From an uncultured Rubritalea sp. (GTDB taxonomy: Bacteria > Verrucomicrobiota > Verrucomicrobiia > Verrucomicrobiales > Akkermansiaceae), in the NCBI GenBank assembly GCA_937981665.1, contig CALJOJ010000093.1, forward strand, positions 1-33,666: DNA of 33,666 nt, read 5' to 3'. Below, in pieces: positions 8,545-16,975 of the stretch. Position numbers and translations under genes: made by a program. How positions within the stretch are numbered: the first letter of the stretch is position 1; each line of letters begins with the position of its first letter. The notes beneath the pieces are model-generated. The model was not told where the DNA came from. It did no database searches and saw only the letters and a program-made list of their open reading frames with translations.

Positions 8545-9588
8545 ATGAAACAGTATACAGATAATAATGACCGACGCTCTTTTCTTAAGCGTTGTTTTGG
8601 CACGTCATGCGGGTTTTCTGCGACACTTCTACTTTCTCCATTGCTTGCGCGTAAGGCCTATGGACGTGAAGTGGGGGGTGATAAGATTGGTGAAAAGCCG
8701 TTTGCTAGGATTGAGAAGCTACATGAGGGTGTATATGCTCTTATATCTACACCATTTACTAAGGATGGAAAATCTGGGGATCTGTCCACTCACTCAAATG
8801 GTGGGCTTATCATCGGGAAGGATAAGATTCTAGCGATTGATTCTTATCGTACTCCTGCAGGGGCTTCTTATATGGCTGATGCTTGTCTGGCGATCACTGG
8901 GCGGCTTCCTACGCATGTGGTGAATACGCACTTTCACTTTGACCATCTTGGAGGTACTCGCGCGTTCATGAGAGACAATGCGAATCCTGAAGTCATTATG
9001 ACTCAGACTACTCGTGAGTTAGCATTTGAAACCTATCGTAAAACAGTACCTCATCCAGATAGCCCTGACCTCTCTATCTCGACTCTTAATAAGTGGGGAG
9101 GGTATCTTTCAGATGCTTCCGCGATTATCACAGATGAAGGTAAACCGTTAACACTCGATCTAGGTGGCCGGACAGTGACTATTACTCCGATGAGCGGTCA
9201 CACTGCGAGTGACCTGGTGATCACTGATGATCTTAGTGGAACGACATTCGGGGGTGATTTAATATGGGACGGAATTTTTCCAAATTTCATGTCTTCACTT
9301 CCTTCGCAGTGGATCAAATCAGTTGAGAGTATTCTTGAGAAATCTGAGGGGGTCATTGTACCTGGTCACGGTAGTGTGAGAAAAGTGAACTCAGCTTCTA
9401 CTAAGTCTTACCGAAGTCTTCTCGCTGAAATTGAAAATCATGCGCGAGTCAGTCAACATAAGGGTATCACTTCAGATCAAGCAGCAAAGGAATTTAAATT
9501 GGCTGAGTCACTGGGCAACTATAGCTATTTCCGGAATGGCTTTCATGAAATAGCGATGGCTGCGTGGTATGGTGAAATCAATAAATAG
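8545..9588 (+). CDS. Tat-exported metallo-beta-lactamase-fold hydrolase
   Basis: The 347-residue protein has a twin-arginine signal (DRRSFLK, Arg10-Arg11, then a hydrophobic stretch and a cut near ARKAYG). A metallo-beta-lactamase fold follows, with the zinc motif HFHFDH at 129-134, His219 in MSGHTASD, Asp238 in GGDLIWD and His275 in PGHGSV. All metal ligands for a binuclear zinc site are present. Tat export suggests it folds with cofactors in the cytoplasm and works in the periplasm. The layout resembles the SoxH/quinoprotein-relay and B3-like hydrolases, whose substrates vary. It may hydrolyse a lactone, thioester or drug; I cannot tell which. It converges with the polyketide synthase gene, whose stop is 30 bp away. 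Confidence 0.85.
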   Translation: MKQYTDNNDRRSFLKRCFGTSCGFSATLLLSPLLARKAYGREVGGDKIGEKPFARIEKLHEGVYALISTPFTKDGKSGDLSTHSNGGLIIGKDKILAIDSYRTPAGASYMADACLAITGRLPTHVVNTHFHFDHLGGTRAFMRDNANPEVIMTQTTRELAFETYRKTVPHPDSPDLSISTLNKWGGYLSDASAIITDEGKPLTLDLGGRTVTITPMSGHTASDLVITDDLSGTTFGGDLIWDGIFPNFMSSLPSQWIKSVESILEKSEGVIVPGHGSVRKVNSASTKSYRSLLAEIENHARVSQHKGITSDQAAKEFKLAESLGNYSYFRNGFHEIAMAAWYGEINK

Positions 9589-9618
9589 GAGTAGTTCTTG
9601 ATGAGTTGTTAGAGAGTT

Positions 9619-10650
9619 TTATTTTGTCCTTGTTAGTTCGCAAGAGTGGGCTGAGAAGCCGGCTCCGAAGCTACACATCCAGATGGACTGTTTATCTGTA
9701 GTTTCATCTAGTAAACGTTCTAAGGCGATGAGTACACTAGGACTGCTGAGATTTCCATAGTGTTGCATTACTTCTCTGGCGTACCTGAGGTCATCAATGT
9801 TGAGAGTTTTCTCTAGAGCGAGGATGACTTCTTTACCACCCCCGTGGGTTACGATTGCTGCGTTTTTGTCTTGGCGTTTATCGTAGAGTTTTTTGACTGT
9901 GTCTGCTGCGAGCTGTGGGACATCGCGGTGGAGCTGGTTACGTAGTTTTCCCTGGGCATTGGTAAAGCGGATCATCTCACGGTGCTCTGGGCTATGGAGT
10001 GATCGAAAATTTCTGATACTCCAGCCAGCTTGTTCACATTTGTTGCCAGACCAGAGTGCAGCACTGGCTCCATCTCCAAAAATGCAGGTGCTGATGAGTA
10101 CCCCAGCATCGTCTTCCACATAGAAAGCTGCTGAACATACTTCTACAGCTACTGTTAGAACGTTGGCTTCTGGATGAAGAGAAATGTAGCCAGCTGCGGC
10201 TTCTAGCATGGGGATAGCAGCTCCGCATCCTAGCCCTGTTAGGTCTTGTAGGTAGGCATTGGCATTCATGCCGAGACGTTCTGCTACATAGCTACTAAGC
10301 CCTGGGCAAAGATAGCCAGTGCAACTACATACGAATATAGCATCAATATTTTGGATAGAAATTACGGACTTCTCTAGGGATTTTTTGACTGATTGCTCTG
10401 CTAGGATAGGCGCTTGTTTTTCGTAGTATTCGTTGAGTTGTTGAGCGTCTCTTTTCCAAGCATCGGTGAGATTATCCATAGGGAATCTTCTTTCAGTGAT
10501 TGCTGAGTCTCCACTGAGGATTTTCTCTAATAAGGAACGTGATCCTTGCTTAAGTTTTGGCCAGAAATGCGCGTTACGCATGGCGTCTAGACATTGCTTT
10601 TGTTCATAGCGTTGTTGAGGGAATGCACTAGCGATGGAGATGAGATTCAT
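9619..10650 (-). CDS. Type III polyketide synthase (chalcone/stilbene synthase superfamily)
   Basis: The 343-residue enzyme extends an acyl-CoA with malonyl-CoA and cyclises the chain. The catalytic triad of the family is complete: Cys142 in LTGLGCGAAIP, His269 in IVTHGGGKEV, and Asn300 in HYGNLSSPS. FGDGASAAL (191-199) is a structural signature shared with other thiolases. Length suits bacterial type III enzymes (about 350). It is the last gene of a minus-strand operon of methyltransferase, FAD oxidoreductase and synthase, 47 bp after the oxidoreductase stop. Likely products are alkylpyrones or alkylresorcinols that the two partners methylate and oxidise to methoxylated quinone-like lipids. 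This is inference from the gene set; the starter unit cannot be read from the sequence. Confidence 0.92.
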   Translation of the reverse strand: MNLISIASAFPQQRYEQKQCLDAMRNAHFWPKLKQGSRSLLEKILSGDSAITERRFPMDNLTDAWKRDAQQLNEYYEKQAPILAEQSVKKSLEKSVISIQNIDAIFVCSCTGYLCPGLSSYVAERLGMNANAYLQDLTGLGCGAAIPMLEAAAGYISLHPEANVLTVAVEVCSAAFYVEDDAGVLISTCIFGDGASAALWSGNKCEQAGWSIRNFRSLHSPEHREMIRFTNAQGKLRNQLHRDVPQLAADTVKKLYDKRQDKNAAIVTHGGGKEVILALEKTLNIDDLRYAREVMQHYGNLSSPSVLIALERLLDETTDKQSIWMCSFGAGFSAHSCELTRTK

Positions 10651-10697
10651 ACGATTTTTATATTATTGGGAAATTTATTTTACACAATGTAAAGTTG

Positions 10698-11774
10698 TTA
10701 GGAACGGAGTAGGTAAAAGAGTGATCTAAAAGGGATAAGGTGAGTGCGTGAGAGTCCGCTGAGGATAGACCTTCCTGTGGGATGGAAGAAAAATGGGTGC
10801 ATGCATTTGGAAGCTATCATTCTCCTGCGGAACTTTTTCTGCGTCTGCTGGAGGTAAGTATTTACTAACTCATCCCAGGATTGGTTAGAGTTTCCCTTAT
10901 TCTGTAAGTATGGCAGTAGGTGCTTACCCGCAAGGTGAGCGCTCTCGAGAGCCATGCTCATGCCGTTGCCTGTGAAGGGAGGTATGAGAATGGCTGCGTC
11001 ACCGATAGGGAAGGTGCTTGGTGAACTCTGCGTGAGGACACGCTGTTGACCCATGGAGAATCCAGCCACGGCAGAAAAGGAATCTGTTAGAATAGTAGCT
11101 TGCTCGATCCTTTCGGCGAGCTGATCCAGACCAAGTGAGTGTAGGTATAGTGGTAGGGTGTCAGCTCCTTTACCTTTGATGTCTTTATTGACTTCGAAGA
11201 GTCCGCAGACGTTGATCTTGTTGTCTTCTATCGGTGACATGCCGAGGTAGCCGCCTTTGTGTGAACTCGCACCTGTGTGCATTTCTAAGCCTTCTATTTC
11301 TAGATCCGTGACGTGAAATTTTAAACCTAGCCAACGACGAGCGTCGTTCCCTTGACCGTGTTTTTCTTTACCACAAGCCGAGATTATATTGGTGTTTTCT
11401 TTGCTAGGATCAGGTTTCTCCGCCCGCTGATGTCTGATCTCACCGCCTATAGAGCGGAAATGCTGTTGAAGTAGATCATCTAACAAGTGGCGTGAGATAC
11501 CGGTGCCAGCTAGTGGTAAAGTTTTATTGAGGATCTGTCTGTTTCCGATGTGCCACTGGATATTACTCACTGTCTGAGCTTTAGAAAAACACTGCTCTAT
11601 GCCTAATAGGGAAAGGGTTTCTTTACTCACTCCACAGATGAATTCGCCACAGACTTTATGCCTTGGGTATTTACTTTGTTCTATGATGGTGACTGGTATG
11701 CCGTGTTTTTGTAGGTAGCAACCTAGGGCTAGTCCAGAGAGCCCCCCGCCGATGATGGTGAGTGGACGGTTCAT
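10698..11774 (-). CDS. FAD-dependent oxidoreductase of the polyketide operon
   Basis: A 358-residue flavoprotein. The N-terminal dinucleotide-binding motif is IIGGGLSGLALGCYLQKHG, with Glu32 for the adenosine ribose. A second FAD contact, GDAAILIPPFTGNGMSMAL, lies near residue 275. This is the plan of the geranylgeranyl reductase / aromatic-ring hydroxylase group (p-hydroxybenzoate hydroxylase fold). A VCGEFICG stretch follows the nucleotide motif, as in many geranylgeranyl-reductase relatives. In this operon it would hydroxylate or reduce the polyketide ring. It overlaps the methyltransferase gene by 4 bp, so translation is coupled. The role is inferred from the neighbours. Confidence 0.82.
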   Translation of the reverse strand: MNRPLTIIGGGLSGLALGCYLQKHGIPVTIIEQSKYPRHKVCGEFICGVSKETLSLLGIEQCFSKAQTVSNIQWHIGNRQILNKTLPLAGTGISRHLLDDLLQQHFRSIGGEIRHQRAEKPDPSKENTNIISACGKEKHGQGNDARRWLGLKFHVTDLEIEGLEMHTGASSHKGGYLGMSPIEDNKINVCGLFEVNKDIKGKGADTLPLYLHSLGLDQLAERIEQATILTDSFSAVAGFSMGQQRVLTQSSPSTFPIGDAAILIPPFTGNGMSMALESAHLAGKHLLPYLQNKGNSNQSWDELVNTYLQQTQKKFRRRMIASKCMHPFFFHPTGRSILSGLSRTHLIPFRSLFYLLRS

Positions 11775-12418
11775 GAGAGACGCTTAGTGATGGAGTGCAC
11801 GCCGCCTAGTGATACACGTTCATCCCAATGCCAGTCAAGGTTTAATAAGCCAGCTAGCTCGCCAAAGCGGAAGCCGGCATTAATGCTGACGATCATATCG
11901 TGGCGGGTGACTGAATTTACAAACGGATAAGTGAGGTAGCCTAGCCATTTAGAGAACCAGTAGCGGTGAGGTTCAGCCATGATGAGGGCGCGGCATGGAG
12001 AAATTTTTTCACTAAGCTGCCAGAGCTGGTCGTCAGTGAGGTGGTGAATGAAGAGATTTGCCACTACGGTGGTCTGACTGTCAAAGCCATCGAAGTCTAA
12101 GATGTCGCCTTTTTTCCAGGTGATTTGCTCAGTAATGTGATTTGGCTTATCAATGAGGTCACAGGCTATTATTTCTGCGTTGGGGTGCTGAGCTTTCATT
12201 TTCTGGGCTAAATACCCATCGCCAGCACCGAGTTCTATGATCTTGGTAATGGGTGAATGTGATCTATTTTCTGATAAATCTTTTAATTGAGTGAGAATCC
12301 AGCGGTCATTTTGCATGAGCCAATTTATCCGCCTTAAATCTCGTCTGCTGCGTATAGCAGCTGGGTCTGTAGCGTCTAAGCTGTCTAGAATTTCTGGCTT
12401 TACGGTTCTCTCTCGCAT
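11771..12418 (-). CDS. SAM-dependent methyltransferase of the polyketide operon
   Basis: A 215-residue class I methyltransferase. Motif I is IELGAGDGYL (61-70) and the ribose-binding acidic residue is in ACDL (Asp87). An N-terminal stretch with AAIRSRRDLRRINWLM recurs, to my knowledge, in methyltransferases linked to type III polyketide synthases. Its job is probably to methylate a hydroxyl or ring carbon of the phenolic product. It is first of three genes on the minus strand, and the operon promoter should lie in the AT-rich 100 bp upstream (12419-12518). No clear -10/-35 pair is seen there. The start ATG at 12416-12418 is the only sensible one. Substrate is unknown. Confidence 0.82.
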   Translation of the reverse strand: MRERTVKPEILDSLDATDPAAIRSRRDLRRINWLMQNDRWILTQLKDLSENRSHSPITKIIELGAGDGYLAQKMKAQHPNAEIIACDLIDKPNHITEQITWKKGDILDFDGFDSQTTVVANLFIHHLTDDQLWQLSEKISPCRALIMAEPHRYWFSKWLGYLTYPFVNSVTRHDMIVSINAGFRFGELAGLLNLDWHWDERVSLGGVHSITKRLS

Positions 12419-12518
12419 GATTTGGAAACAGTAGCTGTTAATGGATGATAGAGCAAATTATATGAGATGATTTCATTTTTTTACAACTAATGAGAGGTTG
12501 GCTTGTTTTATTCTCTGT

Positions 12519-12833
12519 ATGAAACTAAACAAATTAATCATTGTAGGGCTGGCAACAGCGACTCTTTCAGCATGTGTATCTGCTAAGCCTGAAAAAGGAG
12601 AGAAGCGCGAGCGTCCACCTAAGCGTGAGTTCGCTGAGATCGACACTGACGGTTCAGGTGAACTGAGTCTCGAAGAATTCATCAAAGGTGCGCCTAACGA
12701 AGAGAAGGCAACTAAGCGTTTCGGCCATATGGATGCAGACTCAAATGGTTCAGTAACTCAAGAAGAATTCGATTCAGCTAAGCCACCTAAGGGAAAAGGC
12801 AAAGGTAAAAAAGGACCTAAAGGTGACGAGTAA
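12519..12833 (+). CDS. Small EF-hand lipoprotein
   Basis: The 104-residue protein has a lipoprotein signal (hydrophobic start, lipobox LSAC with Cys19), so it should be anchored in a membrane by lipid. Two EF-hand calcium loops follow: DTDGSGELSLEE and DADSNGSVTQEE, both with the expected acidic positions 1, 3, 5 and 12. The C-terminus is a Lys/Gly/Pro-rich tail (GKGKGKKGPKG). An ATG at 12519 matches the lipoprotein signal; a TTG at 12498 would lengthen the front. Calcium binding is predicted from the loops; function beyond that is unknown. Similar small EF-hand proteins are common in Verrucomicrobiota and Planctomycetota. A terminator follows it at 12875. Confidence 0.85.
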   Translation: MKLNKLIIVGLATATLSACVSAKPEKGEKRERPPKREFAEIDTDGSGELSLEEFIKGAPNEEKATKRFGHMDADSNGSVTQEEFDSAKPPKGKGKGKKGPKGDE

Positions 12834-12874
12834 TCATCTGATTAGCCACATTTAATTTTTATTGTATAAGTAGG

Positions 12875-12910
12875 TACCCTGGAGAGTTTAGTTTCTTCGG
12901 GGTATTTTTT
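12875..12910 (+). terminator. Rho-independent terminator of the EF-hand gene
   Basis: A 12-bp stem (TACCCTGGAGAG at 12875-12886 with TTCTTCGGGGTA at 12893-12904, several G-U pairs) closes a 6-nt loop and is followed by six T residues. It lies 40 bp after the EF-hand gene stop. Confidence 0.85.
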
Positions 12911-13025
12911 GTTTTTGAGGCATGGTTATCAGATATTGTGAGCTTTGTTTTCTCATTTGTGTGGTTCTATAAAAAATAATAGTACTTGCTAAATTACAAT
13001 GTGTGAAATAATAACATACTCAACT

Positions 13026-13526
13026 ATGAAAAGAACATATCTTACCACAGTCAGCGTTATCGCATTAGTCCTTATGCTTTTTACTACTTCATTACCTGCT
13101 CAGCAAGTAGCAGAGAAAACGAAGGAGCTTAGCATACCGTTTAAATTTTCCCCATCTGGGCATCAGTATGTACAGATACAATATAAGGGTAAGATGCTTA
13201 ATATGATTATCGACTCCGGTGCAGGGGCTAATACGATTTCTAACAAGACGATCAAAAGGCTTAAATTAAAAACTCATAAATCAAATATGCAAGGGGCTGG
13301 TGTAGGTAAGGGGCACAAGGCAATCAGGGCGCTAGATCCGATGACATTTAAGATGGACGGAGAAGAAGTGGTCTTGAGTGGGATGGTGGGCTTTGAGCTA
13401 GCGCATCTTGAAAATGGTATAGGACTCAAGCCTCTAGATGGCTTACTGGGAGCACCATTTCTGAAAGATCATAATGCTAAATTAGATTTCTCTAATAACA
13501 CCCTTACTTTTACTATGAATAATTAG
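13026..13526 (+). CDS. Secreted retropepsin-like aspartyl protease domain protein
   Basis: The 166-residue protein has a signal peptide (KRTY then hydrophobic 9-22, cut near LPAQQ) and a single aspartyl protease lobe. The catalytic triplet is Asp63-Ser64-Gly65 in MIIDSGAGANTIS, and a second hydrophobic-hydrophobic-Gly segment (GLLGAPFL) lies near residue 140. This is the fold of retroviral-type single-domain proteases (gag-asp_proteas / TIGR02281-like), which must dimerise to form an active site. The start at 13026 (MKRTYL) is chosen over 12999 because it begins the signal peptide. It stands alone between two terminators, so it is likely a single-gene transcript. The substrate is unknown. Confidence 0.75.
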   Translation: MKRTYLTTVSVIALVLMLFTTSLPAQQVAEKTKELSIPFKFSPSGHQYVQIQYKGKMLNMIIDSGAGANTISNKTIKRLKLKTHKSNMQGAGVGKGHKAIRALDPMTFKMDGEEVVLSGMVGFELAHLENGIGLKPLDGLLGAPFLKDHNAKLDFSNNTLTFTMNN

Positions 13527-13532
13527 AATTTT

Positions 13533-13616
13533 GGGGCCTCTGGTAATGCGGTACCTTTGCTTTACTGGTTTCATACTCTTTGCATCTATCTCATGAGTTA
13601 GCAGAGGCTCCTTTTA
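13533..13616 (+). terminator. Long-loop hairpin after the protease-like gene
   Basis: GGGGCCTCTG at 13533-13542 pairs with CAGAGGCTCC at 13602-13611 (10 bp, one G-U), followed by TTTTATT. The loop is about 59 nt, longer than usual, so this could be a terminator or a structured 3' end. It sits 7 bp after the protease-like stop. Confidence 0.6.
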
Positions 13617-13660
13617 TTCATATCAGCTCTCCATATATAAAGAGGGCTTGAGATACCGAC

Positions 13661-13696
13661 AAAAAAACAGCGGCCGCATTTGAATGCGACCACTGT
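13661..13696 (-). terminator. Terminator of tpiA
   Basis: Reading the minus strand, ACAGTGGTCGCAT pairs with ATGCGGCCGCTGT around a short TCAA loop (13667-13696, two internal mismatches), then seven T residues (13661-13667 on the plus strand are A). It lies just after the tpiA stop and closes the gap-pgk-tpiA group. Confidence 0.88.
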
Positions 13697-13722
13697 CTGA
13701 AAGTCCTTAGCTAGTTTGCTAA

Positions 13723-14487
13723 TTATGAAACTGCATTTTTGATAAGCTCTAGGAATGAGTCTGACTCGAGAGCAGCTCCACCTACTAGTGCTCCGTCGAT
13801 GTCTGGCTGTCCTAGTAGTTCAGCTGAATTAGCGCCTTTTACAGATCCGCCGTACTGGATGCGAACTGCTTCAGCTGCTGGTGCTCCGTATAGCTCTTTG
13901 ATGACTGAGCGGCAGAACTTATGTGTGTCCTGTGCTTGCTCAGCAGATGCTGTGACACCCGTACCGATAGCCCAGACTGGCTCGTACGCGATGACTACGT
14001 TAGAGATGTCTGAAATACCTTCTAGTCCTTCTTTGATCTGTGATCCGAGAACTGTCTCAAGCTGTCCACCTTCGCGCTCAGCGAGAGTTTCACCGATACA
14101 GAAGAGTGGGGTGATGTCAGCAGCGAGTGCTTTCTTGATCTTAGCATTGATGATGCAGTTTGTCTCACCGTAGATGCTGCGTCTCTCGGAGTGCCCGATG
14201 ATGACGTAGTTCACGAAGAGCTCTTTGAGCATGTCTGTGCTGGTCTCGCCAGTGAATGCACCGTTGTCATTCTGAGATACGTTCTGCGCAGCTAGGCCGA
14301 TAGCAGGGTTGATGTCATTGATGAGTTCTGATGCTGTAGGGATAGAGAGGTCGTTAGGCGCGATGACGAGGTCAGCTTGTTCTGCGAGTTCTCCAGCTGC
14401 ACCGAGGAATGTCTCAAGGAATGCGGCTGCCTCAGCTGGTCCTTTGTTCATTTTCCAGTTCGCTGCGATGATTAGTTTACGTGACAT
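13723..14487 (-). CDS. tpiA: Triosephosphate isomerase
   Basis: This 254-residue enzyme interconverts dihydroxyacetone phosphate and glyceraldehyde 3-phosphate in the cytoplasm. All catalytic positions are visible: Asn11 and Lys13 in AANWKMN, His99 in IIGHSERR, and Glu169 in AYEPVWAIGTG. Loop 6 (PVWAIGTGVTAS) and the phosphate-binding GGS near QYGGSVKGAN are intact. Length is standard for bacteria. It is the last gene of the gap-pgk-tpiA set, 52 bp after pgk with no terminator between, so the two are co-transcribed. A strong terminator follows. Confidence 0.98.
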   Translation of the reverse strand: MSRKLIIAANWKMNKGPAEAAAFLETFLGAAGELAEQADLVIAPNDLSIPTASELINDINPAIGLAAQNVSQNDNGAFTGETSTDMLKELFVNYVIIGHSERRSIYGETNCIINAKIKKALAADITPLFCIGETLAEREGGQLETVLGSQIKEGLEGISDISNVVIAYEPVWAIGTGVTASAEQAQDTHKFCRSVIKELYGAPAAEAVRIQYGGSVKGANSAELLGQPDIDGALVGGAALESDSFLELIKNAVS

Positions 14488-14539
14488 AGTGTGTGTTGGT
14501 TATTAGTTGTGTTGATTGATGTGAATATTGTGAATGTTG

Positions 14540-15736
14540 TTATTTGTCTGAGAGGGCAGCTACTCCAGGGAGTTCTTTGCCTTCGAGTAGCTCGAGTGAT
14601 GCTCCGCCACCTGTGGAGAGGAAGTCGAAGTCGCTAGAGTTACAGAACTTATTGGCTGCAGTGACTGAGTCTCCACCACCTACGATGGTGAGGGCGTCAG
14701 CTTTAGCTACTGCTTCAGCGAGTGCTTTAGTTCCGGTAGCGAAGTTGTCGAGTTCGAATACGCCCATTGGTCCGTTCCAGAGGATGGTTCCAGCATGTTC
14801 TACTACTGAACAGAAGTCAGCGATGGCGATGTCTCCGATGTCGATGCCTTCCCAGTCTGATGGGATAGCGCCACCTTCAGAGTATGGCTTAATGACTTTA
14901 GTTTCTGCGTCGTTAGAGAAGTCTTGAGTGATGCGAGTGTCAGCAGGGAGGTGGAACTTGATGCCTTTCTGCTCAGCTGTTTCGAGTAGCTCTTTAGCAA
15001 GTGGGATGAAGTCATCTTCGACGAGTGACATGCCGGTCTCGTAGCCTTGTGCCTTGAGGAATGTGTATGCCATTGCACCACCGATGATGAACTCATCAGC
15101 TTTGTCCATCATTGCCTTGATAACCTGGATCTTATCAGAAACTTTCTTACCACCCATGATGGCGAGGAATGGCTTAGCAGGAGTTTCTAGCTTATCTTGA
15201 AGGAACTCTAGCTCAGCTGCGATGAGGAACCCCATAGCGTTCTGTGGGATGTGATGAGTGACTCCTTCTGTGGATGCGTGTGCACGGTGTGCAGTTCCGA
15301 AGGCGTCATTGACAAAAATTTCAGCGTTAGCTGCGAGTGCTTTAGCGAATGTTGGGTCGTTAGATTTTTCAGCATTATCGAAACGTGTATTCTCTAACAG
15401 AACTGCATTTCCTGACTGGAGCTTAGCGCGTAGTGCTGTAGCGCTATCACCGATAGTGTCCTCAGCGAATGCAACTGTGGTACCGAGTGTCTCAGTAAGA
15501 CGCTGAGCAACTGGGCGAAGTGAATATTTCTCTTCTGGCTTGCCTGCTGGACGCCCCATGTGTGAGCAGAGTACGAGCTTGGCTCCATTTTCTAACAAGT
15601 GCTTGATAGATGGGATAGCTGCCTGGATACGAGTGTCGTCAGTGATTTCTAGAGCATCGTTATATGGGACATTGAAGTCGCATCTCATGAGTACTTCTTT
15701 ACCGGATACTTGGATGTCTGTGATAGATAGTTTCAT
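14540..15736 (-). CDS. pgk: Phosphoglycerate kinase
   Basis: The 398-residue enzyme transfers phosphate between 1,3-bisphosphoglycerate and ADP in glycolysis. Signature segments are MRCDFNVP (17-24), DDTR (33-36) and SHMGRP (58-63) in the sugar-acid half. GGGDSVTAA and STGGGASLELLEGK in the last 60 residues belong to the nucleotide half. Length is typical of bacterial Pgk. It lies between gap and tpiA. A perfect 12-bp hairpin upstream (15777-15807) stands between gap and this gene, so it is either read through from gap or started from a promoter I cannot identify in the 40 bp left between the hairpin and the ATG. Confidence 0.98.
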   Translation of the reverse strand: MKLSITDIQVSGKEVLMRCDFNVPYNDALEITDDTRIQAAIPSIKHLLENGAKLVLCSHMGRPAGKPEEKYSLRPVAQRLTETLGTTVAFAEDTIGDSATALRAKLQSGNAVLLENTRFDNAEKSNDPTFAKALAANAEIFVNDAFGTAHRAHASTEGVTHHIPQNAMGFLIAAELEFLQDKLETPAKPFLAIMGGKKVSDKIQVIKAMMDKADEFIIGGAMAYTFLKAQGYETGMSLVEDDFIPLAKELLETAEQKGIKFHLPADTRITQDFSNDAETKVIKPYSEGGAIPSDWEGIDIGDIAIADFCSVVEHAGTILWNGPMGVFELDNFATGTKALAEAVAKADALTIVGGGDSVTAANKFCNSSDFDFLSTGGGASLELLEGKELPGVAALSDK

Positions 15737-15765
15737 TGTATTAAGAATAAAGTTGAAAGTTGATA

Positions 15766-15807
15766 GGATAAATAAAACAGGGGAGACTATAGGCTAGTCT
15801 CCCCTGT
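15766..15807 (-). terminator. Intercistronic hairpin between gap and pgk
   Basis: A perfect 12-bp stem (ACAGGGGAGACT 15777-15788 with AGTCTCCCCTGT 15796-15807) has a 7-nt loop. On the minus strand it is followed by TTTATTTATCC, a broken U-tract. It can act as a partial terminator after gap or as a 3'-end stabiliser for a processed gap mRNA. Confidence 0.8.
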
Positions 15808-15831
15808 GAAAATATTTAATGTGTGGTGAGA

Positions 15832-16836
<1,005 letters not shown>

Positions 16837-16889
16837 TTATAAAATTTTATGTGTGTAAGGTGAACTGGCCAATAGTGGACAGCGCGGGG

Positions 16890-16917
16890 ATTATGAATAG
16901 ATAATGTATTTGGTCAA
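16890..16917 (-). promoter_or_regulatory. Sigma-70-like promoter of gap
   Basis: On the minus strand TTGACC (16912-16917), a 16-bp spacer and CATAAT (16890-16895) match five of six bases each. This predicts a start near 16882 and a 5' leader of about 49 nt before the gap ATG. Confidence 0.65.
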
Positions 16918-16975
16918 CAGGTAGTTGAGTAATTTTTCTGGTGAAAATGAATTAGCTTAGTTTTTCAGTTAGGGT

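Noticed and set aside
13739..14173. 144-codon plus-strand frame opposite tpiA
   Set aside because: It is the antisense shadow of a fully supported triosephosphate isomerase gene; its Ser/Pro/Ala bias is typical of such shadows.
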